Origin: Brachybacterium squillarum M-6-3
Lineage (GTDB): Bacteria > Actinomycetota > Actinomycetes > Actinomycetales > Dermabacteraceae
NCBI RefSeq assembly: GCF_000225825.1
Contig: NZ_AGBX01000001.1
Location: 744,001-808,000, forward strand
Length of the DNA: 64,000 nucleotides
Direction: 5' to 3'
In this document: positions 48,148 to 57,055 of the stretch, in pieces
Layout of the letters: each line of letters starts with the position of its first letter
Position numbering within the stretch: position 1 is the first letter of the stretch
The notes under the pieces: model-generated
The model's database searches: none
Seen by the model: the letters and a program-made list of their open reading frames with translations, nothing else
Told to the model about the DNA's origin: nothing
Made by a program: the position numbers and the translations under genes

Positions 48148-48285
48148 ATGAGCAAGCGCACGTTCCAGCCGAACAACCGTCGTCGCGCCAAGAAGCACGG
48201 CTTCCGCGCCCGCATGCGCACCCGCGCCGGCCGCGCCATCATCAACGCCCGTCGCACCAAGGGCCGCTCCGAGCTCTCGGCCTGA
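48148..48285 (+). CDS. rpmH: 50S ribosomal protein L34
   Basis: A 45-residue basic ribosomal protein of full normal length: [19 protein letters not shown], then [16 protein letters not shown]-type sequence to the end. ATG 48148 is preceded by GAGGAGAACCG. It begins the conserved rpmH-rnpA-yidD-yidC block. Confidence 0.97.
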   Translation: MSKRTFQPNNRRRAKKHGFRARMRTRAGRAIINARRTKGRSELSA

Positions 48286-48329
48286 GGCCGAGGGTCCCGG
48301 AGCCCCGCGAGTCCCCGGGAACCGGGCCC

Positions 48330-48716
48330 GTGACCCCGACGTCCTGGTCCCGGCACCGACTCCGCTCCGGCGACGACTTCCGCGCCGTCACCCGTCGTGG
48401 CGTGCGCAGCGCCCGATCCCACGTGGTCGTGCACCTCGCCCTGCTCCCGCAGGCCCCCGAGGCGCCCCGCGTGGGATTCGTCGTGTCCAAGAAGGTGGGC
48501 AACTCGGTGGTCCGCCATCGCATCACCCGCCGCCTCCGGGAGCTGGTGCGTGCCCATCTCGACGCGTTCCCGGCCGGGTCCACCGCGGTGATCCGCGCAC
48601 TGCCCGGCGCGGAGCAGCTGCCCTTCGCCGACCTCGAGGACGAGGTGACCGGCGCCCTGGGTTCCGCCGTCCGCAAGCTCGAGCGCCGCGGCACCCCCTC
48701 GGGGGCGCCCCGATGA
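48330..48716 (+). CDS. rnpA: ribonuclease P protein component
   Basis: A 128-residue basic protein that binds RNase P RNA for tRNA 5' processing. The family signature appears in [43 protein letters not shown], with the RNR-like [12 protein letters not shown] helix. GTG 48330 gives the usual length; the next gene overlaps by 4 bp. Confidence 0.94.
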   Translation: MTPTSWSRHRLRSGDDFRAVTRRGVRSARSHVVVHLALLPQAPEAPRVGFVVSKKVGNSVVRHRITRRLRELVRAHLDAFPAGSTAVIRALPGAEQLPFADLEDEVTGALGSAVRKLERRGTPSGAPR

Positions 48717-49069
48717 CCGCTGCCCGTCCGGGGCCGGGGTGGGGCCGCCGCCTGCTGCGCCTCCCGCGTCGCCTGCTGATGCTGCCGGTGATCGCCTACC
48801 AGCGCGGCATCTCCCCGTACACGCCCGCCGCCTGCCGCTACACCCCCGTCTGCTCGCAGTACGGGCTCGACGCCCTGCGCGTGCACGGCGCCGTGAAGGG
48901 CACCCTGCTGACCGCCTACCGGATCCTGCGCTGCAACCCCTTCACCCGGGGAGGCCCCGATCCGGTGCCCGCCCCCGGCATGTGGAGCAATCCACGCCGA
49001 CTGCGGACCCCGGCCCGCGAGGGCCTACCCTTGTCCGAGACTCCCGACCAGAGCCGTCACCACGCATGA
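48713..49069 (+). CDS. yidD: membrane protein insertion efficiency factor YidD
   Basis: A 118-residue HlyA/YidD family protein. An amphipathic N-terminal helix precedes [20 protein letters not shown] with the cysteine triplet, then [19 protein letters not shown] and [20 protein letters not shown] 48713 overlaps the rnpA stop (ATGA). The C-terminal 30 residues are a less conserved tail. Confidence 0.94.
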   Translation: MTAARPGPGWGRRLLRLPRRLLMLPVIAYQRGISPYTPAACRYTPVCSQYGLDALRVHGAVKGTLLTAYRILRCNPFTRGGPDPVPAPGMWSNPRRLRTPAREGLPLSETPDQSRHHA

Positions 49070-49106
49070 ACGACATGCGCATCCGGACGGCAGAGAGACC
49101 AGGCCG

Positions 49107-50225
49107 ATGAATCCCCTGTACCCGATCGAGTGGGCCGTCGCATGGATCATGGTGAAGTTCCATGCCCTGCTCAGCCTCTTCATGGACGCCGACTCCGGCT
49201 GGACCTGGCTGCTGTCCATCGTGGGCCTCACCGTGGTGGTCCGCACCCTGATCACCCCGCTGTTCATCCGGCAGATCCGCTCCTCGCGGGCGATGCAGGC
49301 GGTCTCCCCGCAGCTGCAGGCCGTGCAGAAGAAGTACAAGGGCAAGACCGACCAGGAATCCCGCCAGAAGATGGCGATGGAGATGCAGTCGATCTACCGC
49401 GAGGCCGGCGCCAGCCCGCTGTCCTCCTGCCTGCCCCTGCTGCTGCAGATGCCGATCTTCTTCGGCCTGTTCCGGGTGCTGTACAACAAGCTCCCCGAGG
49501 CCGCGTCCGGCACCGCCTTCGGCCCGCTCACCGTGGAGCTCGCCCAGAGCGCGAACAACGCCAGCATCTTCGGGGCCACCACCATCGCCGACAGCTTCCT
49601 GTCGCCCGGTGACGGCGGCATCACCACCCGCATCATCGTCGGCGTCATCATCGCGATGATGGTCGCGGTCACCTTCATCACCCAGAAGGAGCTGACGATG
49701 CGGAACATGCCGCCGTCGGCCCTCGAGGGGCAGATGGGCAGCACCCAGAAGATGATGCTGTACATCCTGCCGTTCATCTACGTGATCACCGGTCCGTCGA
49801 TGCCGATCGGTGTGCTCGTCTACTGGCTCACCACCAGCGCCTGGACCATGGCGCAGCAGGCCATCGTGGTGTGGACCTACCCCACTCCCGGCTCGCCCGC
49901 CGAGGCCTCCCGCCACCGCCGCATCAACGCCAAGCGCGAGCGCCAGGGCCTCGAGCCCCTGGACTTCACCCCGCCCAAGAAGGTCGTCGAGCCCGAGGCC
50001 GAGCCGACCATCCGCGTCCAGCCCACCGGGAAGAAGCGCTCCGACGGCAAGAAGCTCTCCGACGAGGAGAAGCTCGCCCGCGCCCGTGAGGCCCGGCAGA
50101 AGGCCCAGGAGGAGCGCCGCCAGCAGCAGCAGGCCTCCGGCGACTTCCTGGAGGGCAAGTCCTCCACCGGCGGCGCCCTGAACAAGAAGAACGGCAAGAG
50201 CGCCAAGAAGAAGCGCCGCTCCTGA
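49107..50225 (+). CDS. yidC: membrane protein insertase YidC
   Basis: A 372-residue Oxa1/YidC insertase of the Gram-positive type without a large periplasmic domain. Core segments: VVRTLITPLFIRQIRSSRAM with the pocket arginine, MEMQSIYREAGASPLSSCLP, LLLQMPIFFGLFRVLYN, and late helices ending MPIGVLVYWLTTSAWTMAQQ. The C terminus from about residue 265 is a long Lys/Arg-rich tail that may contact the ribosome. ATG 49107 is 37 bp past yidD. Confidence 0.96.
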   Translation: MNPLYPIEWAVAWIMVKFHALLSLFMDADSGWTWLLSIVGLTVVVRTLITPLFIRQIRSSRAMQAVSPQLQAVQKKYKGKTDQESRQKMAMEMQSIYREAGASPLSSCLPLLLQMPIFFGLFRVLYNKLPEAASGTAFGPLTVELAQSANNASIFGATTIADSFLSPGDGGITTRIIVGVIIAMMVAVTFITQKELTMRNMPPSALEGQMGSTQKMMLYILPFIYVITGPSMPIGVLVYWLTTSAWTMAQQAIVVWTYPTPGSPAEASRHRRINAKRERQGLEPLDFTPPKKVVEPEAEPTIRVQPTGKKRSDGKKLSDEEKLARAREARQKAQEERRQQQQASGDFLEGKSSTGGALNKKNGKSAKKKRRS

Positions 50226-50235
50226 TCCCCCTCGC

Positions 50236-50261
50236 CCCGGGAGCGAGGACGCTCCCGGGGC
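50236..50261 (+). terminator. hairpin between yidC and jag
   Basis: A perfect 11-bp stem CCCCGGGAGCG / CGCTCCCGGGG with AGGA loop, 10 bp after the yidC stop. It may reduce read-through to jag and the partition genes. Confidence 0.65.
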
Positions 50262-50294
50262 ACACCCCATTCCCCGCGCACCCCGGAGGACCCC

Positions 50295-50954
50295 ATGACC
50301 GAGACCCCCACGCCCGATCCGCAGGAGACCGCGGCCGCCGCCCCCGAGCAGGACGCCCCCGTCGCCGAGGAGCAGGCCCCCGAGACCGCCGACGCGCCCG
50401 CGGCGACCACCGCTGCAGAGGGGTCGGAGGCGGCCGCCGCCGACGCCGAGGGCGCCGAGGGCGAGGCCCCCACCGAGTCGACCGCGGACCGTCTGGCGCG
50501 TCTCGAGGAGGAGGGCGACATCGCCGCCGACTACCTCGAGGAGCTGCTGGACATCGCCGACCTCGACGGCGACATCGACATCGACGTGGACGGCGACCGC
50601 GCCTCCGTGGAGATCCGCGGCGCCGAGCAGCTGGGCCGGCTGAACAAGCCCAAGGGCGAGCTGATGGACGCCCTGCAGGAGCTCACCCGCCTGGCCGTGC
50701 AGACCCGCACCGGCAACCGCTCCCGCCTGATGCTGGACATCGGCGGCTTCCGCGCCGAGCACAAGGGCGATCTGGAGACCCAGGCCGAGGAGGCCGTCGA
50801 GCAGGCCCGCAGCGGCGGCGAGCCCGTCGCCCTGCGCCCGATGAACCCCTTCGAGCGCAAGGTCGTCCACGACGTCGCCAAGCGCGAGGGCCTGCGCTCC
50901 GAGTCCGACGGCGACGGCAAGGGCCGTCACGTCGTGATCTACCCGGCCTCCTGA
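50295..50954 (+). CDS. jag: Jag/KhpB-family single-stranded nucleic-acid-binding protein
   Basis: A 219-residue RNA-binding protein. The first 65 residues are Glu/Ala/Pro-rich and disordered. A KH domain follows (DIDIDVDGDRASVEIRGAEQ, GRLNKPKGELMDALQELTRL), then the C-terminal R3H domain with MNPFERKVVHDVAKREGLRS and GRHVVIYP. ATG 50295 has GGAGGA. Position between yidC and rsmG is conserved. Confidence 0.93.
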   Translation: MTETPTPDPQETAAAAPEQDAPVAEEQAPETADAPAATTAAEGSEAAAADAEGAEGEAPTESTADRLARLEEEGDIAADYLEELLDIADLDGDIDIDVDGDRASVEIRGAEQLGRLNKPKGELMDALQELTRLAVQTRTGNRSRLMLDIGGFRAEHKGDLETQAEEAVEQARSGGEPVALRPMNPFERKVVHDVAKREGLRSESDGDGKGRHVVIYPAS

Positions 50955-50958
50955 CCCC

Positions 50959-51633
50959 GTGGTGCCCGTCCCCGTGCTGCCCGCCGCGCTCCGCGACCCC
51001 GCCGAGCGCCTCTTCGGCGACCGCCTCGAGCTGGCCGAGCGCTTCACCGCGCTGCTCGCCGAGCAGGGTCCTGAGCGTGGCCTGATCGGCCCCCGCGAGG
51101 TGGAGCGGCTCTGGGAGCGGCACCTGGTCAACTGCGCCCTGCTCGCCGACGCCGTGCCCGCGGGCACGTCCACGGTGGCCGACGTCGGCTCCGGCGCCGG
51201 CCTGCCCGGGGTGGTGCTGACCATCGCCCGTCCCGAGCTGCGGCTGACGCTCATCGAGACGATGCAGCGCCGGACCACCTGGCTGGAGGAGGTCGACGCC
51301 GAGCTGGGTCTCGGCCTCGAGGTGGTGCGCGCCCGCGCCGAGGACCTGCACGGCCGCCGCGACTTCGACGTGGTCACCGCCCGCGCGGTCGCCGCCCTGG
51401 ACAAGTTGGCCCGCTGGACCCTGCCGCTGGTGGCCGACGGCGGCGAGCTGCTGGCCATGAAGGGCAGCTCCGCCGGCGAGGAGATCGACAAGGCCGCCCC
51501 GGTGCTCCGACGTCTCGGCGGCACCGATGCCCACGTCACCCTGCACGGCCAGGACGAGGTGGAGGTTCCCACTACAGTGGTCCACGTGCGTCGCCGCGCG
51601 CACGGCACCGAGAAGGGAGGGCCCCGTGGCTGA
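50959..51633 (+). CDS. rsmG: 16S rRNA (guanine-527-N7) methyltransferase RsmG
   Basis: A 224-residue SAM-dependent methyltransferase. SAM motif I is VADVGSGAGLPGVVLTIARP; LIETMQRRTTWLEEVDAELGL is motif II, VVTARAVAALDKL the later core, and GGELLAMKGSSAGEE the catalytic-side strand. Starts at GTG 50959, 4 bp past jag. Its last codons overlap the parA start by 8 bp. Confidence 0.94.
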   Translation: MVPVPVLPAALRDPAERLFGDRLELAERFTALLAEQGPERGLIGPREVERLWERHLVNCALLADAVPAGTSTVADVGSGAGLPGVVLTIARPELRLTLIETMQRRTTWLEEVDAELGLGLEVVRARAEDLHGRRDFDVVTARAVAALDKLARWTLPLVADGGELLAMKGSSAGEEIDKAAPVLRRLGGTDAHVTLHGQDEVEVPTTVVHVRRRAHGTEKGGPRG

Positions 51634-52537
51634 TCAGAGCAGTGAATCCGCAGGTCAGGGGGACACCCCGCTGATGCGCGAGCTGCAGCGGGACCATGCC
51701 CGTCGCCGCGCCCTCGAGGGTGTCGAGTTCGCGGTGCCGGAGCGGACCCGCGTGCTCACCGTCGCCAACCAGAAGGGCGGGGTCGGCAAGACCTCCACCG
51801 CGGTGAATCTCGCCGCCGCCCTGGCCATGGGCGGCCTGCAGGTGCTGGTCATCGACGCGGACCCGCAGGGCAACGCCTCCACCGCGTTGGGCCTGGAGCA
51901 CCACGCCGAGGTGCCGAGCATGTACGAGGTGCTGGTGGACTCCAGCCCCCTGGCCGAGGTGATCCAGGACGTCGAGGGCATGCCCACGCTGCAGTGCGCC
52001 CCCGCCACCATCAACCTCTCCGGCGCCGAGATCGAGCTGGTCTCGATGGTCGCCCGGGAGAACCGGCTGCGCAACGCGATCCGCGAACACCTGACTTGGC
52101 GGGAGGAGCAGGGGCTGCGCCGCCTGGACTACGTGATCATCGACTGCCCGCCGTCCCTGGGCCTGCTGACCGTGAACGCCCTGGTCGCGGCCCGCGAGGT
52201 GTTCATCCCGATCCAGGCGGAGTACTACGCCCTGGAGGGGCTGACCCTGCTGCTGAACAACATCGAGCTGATCCGCCAGCACCTGAACCCGGAGCTGACG
52301 GTCTCCTCGATCCTGCTCACGATGTACGACGCCCGCACCCGGCTGGCCGCGCAGGTGGCCCAGGACGTGCGCGATCACTTCCCGGAGCAGACGATGACCT
52401 CGACGATCCCGCGCTCGGTGCGGATCTCGGAGGCCCCCAGCTACGGACAGACCGTGCTGACCTACGATCCGGGCTCCAGCGGGGCCCTGGCGTACCGCGC
52501 GGCGGCGCACGAGCTGACCGTGCGTCCCGTTCCCTGA
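51626..52537 (+). CDS. parA: chromosome partition ATPase ParA
   Basis: A 303-residue deviant-Walker ATPase. The P-loop is VANQKGGVGKTSTAVNLAAA (about residues 45-64), with VLVIDADPQGNASTALG as the A' motif and YVIIDCPPSLGLLTVNAL as Walker B. It forms the nucleoid-bound gradient along which ParB-parS moves. GTG 51626 has GGGAGG upstream and overlaps rsmG by 8 bp; a shorter ATG at 51674 is possible. Followed by parB after 94 bp. Confidence 0.95.
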   Translation: MADQSSESAGQGDTPLMRELQRDHARRRALEGVEFAVPERTRVLTVANQKGGVGKTSTAVNLAAALAMGGLQVLVIDADPQGNASTALGLEHHAEVPSMYEVLVDSSPLAEVIQDVEGMPTLQCAPATINLSGAEIELVSMVARENRLRNAIREHLTWREEQGLRRLDYVIIDCPPSLGLLTVNALVAAREVFIPIQAEYYALEGLTLLLNNIELIRQHLNPELTVSSILLTMYDARTRLAAQVAQDVRDHFPEQTMTSTIPRSVRISEAPSYGQTVLTYDPGSSGALAYRAAAHELTVRPVP

Positions 52538-52631
52538 GCGGGTCCGGACGGCGGGGCCCCGACGACGGCGGTCCCGGATGCGGACGGGGTGACTCAGGGT
52601 GGGCACCGACGGTGGAAGAAGGAATGTGGAG

Positions 52632-54593
52632 ATGACGCAGAAGCGAGGACTCGGACGCGGCCTGGGCGCCCTGATCCCCGGGGCCGGCGCCGCCCCCCAG
52701 CAGGCCCCGGCCGCCCCCGCGGAGGAGGCCCCGGCGGCCGCCCCGTCCCCGGCGGAGGCCGCGCCCCTCGCGGAGACCGCCGGCGCGGCCGAGGTCGGGC
52801 AAGCCGCTGCGGCGGCATCCTCCCCGTCGGAGGCACCGGTCCCGGAGGCACCCGTCTCGGCGGCTCCTGCCTCCGAGACCCCCTCTGTGGAGGAGACCCC
52901 GGCGCTGCGCACCCGCACGCAGCCGACGCCGGAGCCCGAGCAGGGCAGCGCCGCGGCGGAGCGTCCCGTCGACATGTTCTTCTCCGGCGAGCAGGCCGGC
53001 TCCCGCGAGGAGCGGGCACGCGCCGAGCGCGGGTCGGCCCGTGACCTGGCCGGGGACATGGCCAAGGCCGCCGCCGAGCGCCGCGGCCGCGGCACCTCCG
53101 TCCGCTCCACCGCCAAGGGCTCCTCCGCGAGCACCGAGACCGCCTCCGCCGGCCGCGGCGCGTCCACCGGGAAGAAGTCCGGTGCCACGGGCTCCGGGGG
53201 GAAGAAGTCCCCCGGCGGCGCGGCCGCCTCCAGCGCCCGCAGCTCGTCCTCCCGCAGCACGGGCTCGGCGACGGCGAAGAAGAAGACGTCGAAGACCTCG
53301 GCGTCCTCGGCGTCGGCGAAGCGTGGGGCGACGAAGGGCGGCGCGTCGAAGGGCGGCGCGGCGACGCGGTCCTCCACGACGTCGGCCCCCGGCACGGGAG
53401 CCGTCAGCGAGACTGCCGCGCAGCCCACGTCGCCTCGCACCGCGGCGGAGTCGAGCCCGGTGGTGGACGTCGAGGAGGTCCCCCTGACCCCGGCGCGCGC
53501 CGAGTCCTCGCCCGTGACGACCGTGGAGGCGCAGGCTACCGCTCCCGCCGGAACACCGGAGTCCGCCCCTGCCGAGCCCGTGGAGTCGGCGGAGTCTTCT
53601 CCCGCTCCCGCCGAGCCCTCGGAGCCGATGGAGACGACCCCCGTCCCCGCCTCGGCCGCGGAGGCCGCTCCGACCACCGCCGCCGCCGATGAGGAGCCGG
53701 TGGTCGCGCAGGATCTCTCGCCGATCGGCACCACCCCCGCGGGCGGCGACCTGCTCCCCGTGCCGGGCGCCGAGTTCGCCGAGATCCCCATCCACGAGAT
53801 CCGCGAGAACCCGCGGAACCCCCGCACCCTCTTCGACGAGGACGAGCTGGACGAGCTGGCGGCCTCCCTCCGCCAGGTGGGCGTGCTGCAGCCGGTGGTG
53901 GTCCGCTCGATCGCGGTCACCGAGAACGGTGAGTCCTTCGAGCTGGTCATGGGTGAGCGCCGCTGGCGCGCCGCCACCCGCGCCGGCCTCCCCTCGATCC
54001 CGGCGATCATCCGCCAGACCAGCGATGACGACCTGCTGCGTGACGCCCTGCTGGAGAACCTGCACCGCTCGCAGCTCAACCCCCTGGAGGAGGCTGCCGC
54101 CTACCAGCAGCTGCTGGAGGACTTCGGCTGCACCCAGGACGAGCTGGGCGAGCGGATCGGTCGCTCCCGCCCGCAGATCACCAACACTCTGCGGCTGCTG
54201 CGCCTCCCCCCGCTCGTGCAGCGACGTCTGGCCAGCGGTGCCCTGAGCGCCGGCCACGCCCGCGCGCTGCTCTCCCTGGACAACCCGGCGCTGATGGAGG
54301 AGCTCGCCCAGCGGATCGTCGCGGAGGGCCTGTCCGTCCGGGCCGTGGAACGCCTCGTGGCCGCCGGTGGTGCGGCGCAGCCGGCCGCCAGGACGGCTCG
54401 GCGCTCGACCTACGATCCGCACGTCGTGGACCTCACGAGCCGGCTCTCCAACCGCCTGGAGACCCAGGTGCGGATCGACGTCGGCAAGCGCAAGGGGCGC
54501 ATCACCCTGGAGTTCACCAACCTGGAGGACCTGGAGCGTCTGGTGGAGAACATCGGGCTGGATCCCGCGGAGGTCCTCGGCAGCGAGGACTGA
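52632..54593 (+). CDS. parB: chromosome partition protein ParB with very long linker
   Basis: A 653-residue CTP-dependent clamp, almost twice the common length. Residues 1-16 (MTQKRGLGRGLGALIP) form the ParA-stimulating peptide. Residues about 17-371 are low-complexity Ala/Pro/Glu then Ser/Thr/Lys/Gly sequence without a predicted fold. The CTP-binding core starts near residue 372 (PVPGAEFAEIPIHEIRENPR), with GVLQP, GERRWRAA and ENLHRSQLNP motifs; a helix-turn-helix TQDELGERIGRSRPQITNTL binds parS; the last 50 residues are the dimer domain. ATG 52632 is chosen for the conserved N-terminal peptide. Its likely sites are in the array 0.6-2.5 kb downstream. Confidence 0.95.
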   Translation: MTQKRGLGRGLGALIPGAGAAPQQAPAAPAEEAPAAAPSPAEAAPLAETAGAAEVGQAAAAASSPSEAPVPEAPVSAAPASETPSVEETPALRTRTQPTPEPEQGSAAAERPVDMFFSGEQAGSREERARAERGSARDLAGDMAKAAAERRGRGTSVRSTAKGSSASTETASAGRGASTGKKSGATGSGGKKSPGGAAASSARSSSSRSTGSATAKKKTSKTSASSASAKRGATKGGASKGGAATRSSTTSAPGTGAVSETAAQPTSPRTAAESSPVVDVEEVPLTPARAESSPVTTVEAQATAPAGTPESAPAEPVESAESSPAPAEPSEPMETTPVPASAAEAAPTTAAADEEPVVAQDLSPIGTTPAGGDLLPVPGAEFAEIPIHEIRENPRNPRTLFDEDELDELAASLRQVGVLQPVVVRSIAVTENGESFELVMGERRWRAATRAGLPSIPAIIRQTSDDDLLRDALLENLHRSQLNPLEEAAAYQQLLEDFGCTQDELGERIGRSRPQITNTLRLLRLPPLVQRRLASGALSAGHARALLSLDNPALMEELAQRIVAEGLSVRAVERLVAAGGAAQPAARTARRSTYDPHVVDLTSRLSNRLETQVRIDVGKRKGRITLEFTNLEDLERLVENIGLDPAEVLGSED

Positions 54594-54611
54594 CCGCATC
54601 GTCCGCAGCGC

Positions 54612-54657
54612 CACGACGCACGGGCCCTTCCCCGCCGGGGAGGGGTCCGTCGTCGTG
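54612..54657 (+). terminator. long hairpin terminator after parB
   Basis: CACGACG (54612-54618) pairs with CGTCGTG (54651-54657), and most of the 14 inner bases on each side also pair (ACGGGCCCTTCCCC against GGGGAGGGGTCCGT). Lies 18 bp after the parB stop and closes the rpmH-parB series. Confidence 0.72.
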
Positions 54658-54915
54658 TCGAGGTGAGCGCGTCATGTTGACGGGGTGTGGAGTGTCCCTG
54701 GCACTCGCAGGTCACGCCAGAGTGCCGAGAATGCCGGGTATGGGAGTAGTCAGCCTCCTCCGGGAGAAGCACGTCGGCCTCCGAGAGCTGCGCTCCCGCC
54801 GCGGCGCCCGAACCGGACTGGCCCGCGCGGCGGTCGGTCCTCTGTCTCGGATCAGCGCCTGAACCCCCGGGTGGTGGTATGTCCTCAGGAGGGGTTTCAC
54901 GCGAGTTTCCACCAG

Positions 54916-54936
54916 TGTGGACATCCCTGTGGATGA
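54916..54936 (-). promoter_or_regulatory. DnaA-box pair at the left edge of the parS region
   Basis: TGTGGACAT (54916-54924) and TGTGGATGA (54928-54936), 12 bp apart start to start, the same phasing as at 45883/45895 and 57588/57600. A degenerate parS half (GTTTCACGCGAG, 54894-54905) is just upstream. Confidence 0.5.
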
Positions 54937-55218
54937 TGATGGCCAGGGCACCGCAGATGTCATCCACCCGTTCATCGGAGACGCGCAGGATCAGGACCGG
55001 CGAGCCGCGGTGTGGGTCGCCCGCTCGGCCTTGCCGGATGTTCCCCATGACTTCGGGCACCGAGCGGAGACGACCCGGTGCACGTGGCGGCGAGTCAACA
55101 GAGTTTCCCGCAAAAGTGCGCCCTGACCTGGGGTTTCACCAACAGGGGGTTCGGGCAAGGGCTCGCTATCGGGCCTGAGGATGTCAGCCTCGTGGCCGGC
55201 CTACGCCGGCCGCGGCAT

Positions 55219-55232
55219 GTTTCCCGTGGAAC
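55219..55232 (+). other. parS site 1
   Basis: GTTTCCCGTGGAAC. First strong site of the array, 626 bp after the parB stop. Differs from the canonical GTTTCACGTGAAAC at positions 6 and 11. Confidence 0.82.
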
Positions 55233-55390
55233 CGTCATGGTGGGTGGACGCCGGATCGGGTGGCTGGTTTTGTCGCTGACCGCGCCCCTGTCCGTCACCG
55301 ACACGGAGCGAAGCCACGTGAAGCTACGTCAAATCCGTACAGCTCGAGGCGTGCACCTCGGTGGATAGCTGCGCCGACGCTCCGTCGAGA

Positions 55391-55404
55391 GTTTCCCGTG
55401 GAAC
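55391..55404 (+). other. parS site 2
   Basis: GTTTCCCGTGGAAC, identical to site 1, 172 bp further on. Confidence 0.82.
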
Positions 55405-55670
55405 GCGTGTCAGGCGCGATGATACGTGCTGGAGACCGACCGCTTGCTCGGGGTCGGCTACAGCCGAATACTCATCACCCGGGGAAGGGCACCTGGCCGG
55501 CCAGGGGTAGCGTGGGGCAGCGATCAGCTCCCTGATCGTGGTCGCCTGCCAGGGCCCCCGCACTCCCCTCCGCAGCAGTCGCCAGGCGATGGGTACGTGC
55601 CTGTGTGTCGCTGCGCTGCGTTCTTCGGGTGGGCCCATAGCCGCGTACGTGCTCGGCGTGGTCTGAATGA

Positions 55671-55684
55671 GTTTCCCGTGGAAC
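55671..55684 (+). other. parS site 3
   Basis: GTTTCCCGTGGAAC, identical to sites 1 and 2, 280 bp after site 2. Confidence 0.82.
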
Positions 55685-55769
55685 GCTGCTCTTGGCGCGA
55701 GGCGAGAGTCCGGACCAGTGTGGAGTCAACCGCGCTGCGGGGTGGGATGTCGATCGTTTGACGTTCCGT

Positions 55770-55783
55770 GTTTCACGTGAATC
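55770..55783 (+). other. parS site 4
   Basis: GTTTCACGTGAATC, one mismatch (position 13) to the perfect palindrome. Confidence 0.82.
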
Positions 55784-55873
55784 TTCGCGAGCGCTTGCGC
55801 TCGGACATTCGTGCACCTGTCGCGACGGACAAAAACCACGAGATCATGCTGCTGCGGTGACCCCGATCCACGT

Positions 55874-55887
55874 GTTTCACGGGGAAC
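55874..55887 (+). other. parS site 5
   Basis: GTTTCACGGGGAAC within the 16-mer TGTTTCACGGGGAACA; two changes in the right half. Confidence 0.75.
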
Positions 55888-56018
55888 ACTCACCCCGGTC
55901 CACGTGCGGTCGACACGTGGCGCGTCGCTGATACGCGGTTGAGAGATCAAGAGATCGCGGGAGTTGGTGGTTCCACCAGTGGTGACTGCCATGGCAGGTG
56001 TCTCCGGGCGGAGCTGCA

Positions 56019-56032
56019 GATTCACGTGAAAC
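56019..56032 (+). other. parS site 6
   Basis: GATTCACGTGAAAC, one mismatch at position 2; the right half-site is perfect. Confidence 0.82.
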
Positions 56033-56206
56033 ACATCGTGAGCGTCTCGGAAGCGGCGTGCTGCTTCGGAGTGAGAGTGCAGTCCGCAGTGCAACATCGT
56101 CGCCGTACTCGGCGTTGGCGATGCGCACACGGTCGGAGATACTCGGGCGATTCCAGCTCCCGGTCTTCCGTGGTGGGGAGCGGCTCTCGGCCCGGGGGCG
56201 GGAGGG

Positions 56207-56220
56207 GTTTCACGCGAAAC
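56207..56220 (+). other. parS site 7
   Basis: GTTTCACGCGAAAC, one mismatch at position 9 in the central CACGTG. Confidence 0.82.
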
Positions 56221-56379
56221 ATGGGGTAAAGCGCCTCCCGCGTCCGATTTTGCCAGTCCCCTTTCCGTCCCTCCTGCCGTATTGACTTTGCGGAGGTCCG
56301 GGTGGCAGTACCATCTCTCCCGCGCGTGCCGAGCCCTCTGCTTCAGGTCCGGGAAAGACGTGACGAGACCGGACTCGAT

Positions 56380-56393
56380 GTTTCGCGTGAAAC
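56380..56393 (+). other. parS site 8
   Basis: GTTTCGCGTGAAAC, one mismatch at position 6; the reverse complement of the site 7 word. Confidence 0.82.
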
Positions 56394-56525
56394 CTCGCGT
56401 CTCCACGGGCTGTCGCTCGCGGCTTCCTCGGCAGGTGGGTTCGACGCCGGGACCAGTGCACAGGCATGGGAGTTACCCCCAGCTGGCGAAGCATCACTCT
56501 TCGCGTAGACAGCATCGCGAGAACC

Positions 56526-56539
56526 GTTGCACGTGAAAC
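56526..56539 (+). other. parS site 9
   Basis: GTTGCACGTGAAAC, one mismatch at position 4; perfect right half. Confidence 0.82.
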
Positions 56540-56618
56540 GTTCGGCGTGTCAGCTCTCGCCACATCAGCTGCGATAGCAGGGGCCATAGTGCCTGCGCTT
56601 CCCTCTGCGTCATGTCTC

Positions 56619-56632
56619 GTTCCACGGGAAAC
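56619..56632 (-). other. parS site 10
   Basis: GTTCCACGGGAAAC on the plus strand, i.e. GTTTCCCGTGGAAC (the site 1 word) on the minus strand. Confidence 0.82.
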
Positions 56633-56981
56633 ACACGGATCCAGCGCAAGATGCCGGTACCCCATACTCCTGGCCAGCAAGGCACTGCGCGCGGGCAGGC
56701 CGCCGGTGTCGACGACCTTTCGTGACGTCAAGTATGGGTCTGAGCCCCCGAGGGCGAAGGTTCCGCGTGCTTGTGCTCGTGCGACTGGAACGTGGGGGCG
56801 CGCAGCTGGAGGAGCCACGAGTAGGTCGTCGCTACGCCACGCGTTGGCCGTGGGTGAACGTCCGTGTGCGTGTGCGAGTGGTCGCGGGGCAGTCGGTGGG
56901 AGAGCGAAAGGGAGGGGAGCTGGGTACGGGCGCAGGAATGACTGTCGGCATCAGCGGTCATCCCGTGCGTCCGTCGCGTGC

Positions 56982-56995
56982 GTTTCCCGTGGAAC
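56982..56995 (+). other. parS site 11
   Basis: GTTTCCCGTGGAAC, identical to sites 1-3, after a 363-bp gap that is the largest in the array. Confidence 0.82.
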
Positions 56996-57055
56996 GTGCG
57001 ACCGCGCGTACAGATCGGCAGCTGTTGGCTGGCCGAGGCCCGCTGGAGATCCGAG

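Noticed and set aside
54674-54862. Small plus-strand ORF after parB
   Set aside because: No good ribosome site, no recognisable fold, and composition matches the surrounding non-coding DNA.
55311-55324. CACGTG-centred AAGCCACGTGAAGC as a parS site
   Set aside because: Only about 9 of 14 positions agree with parS; kept out of the main list as a weak half-site.
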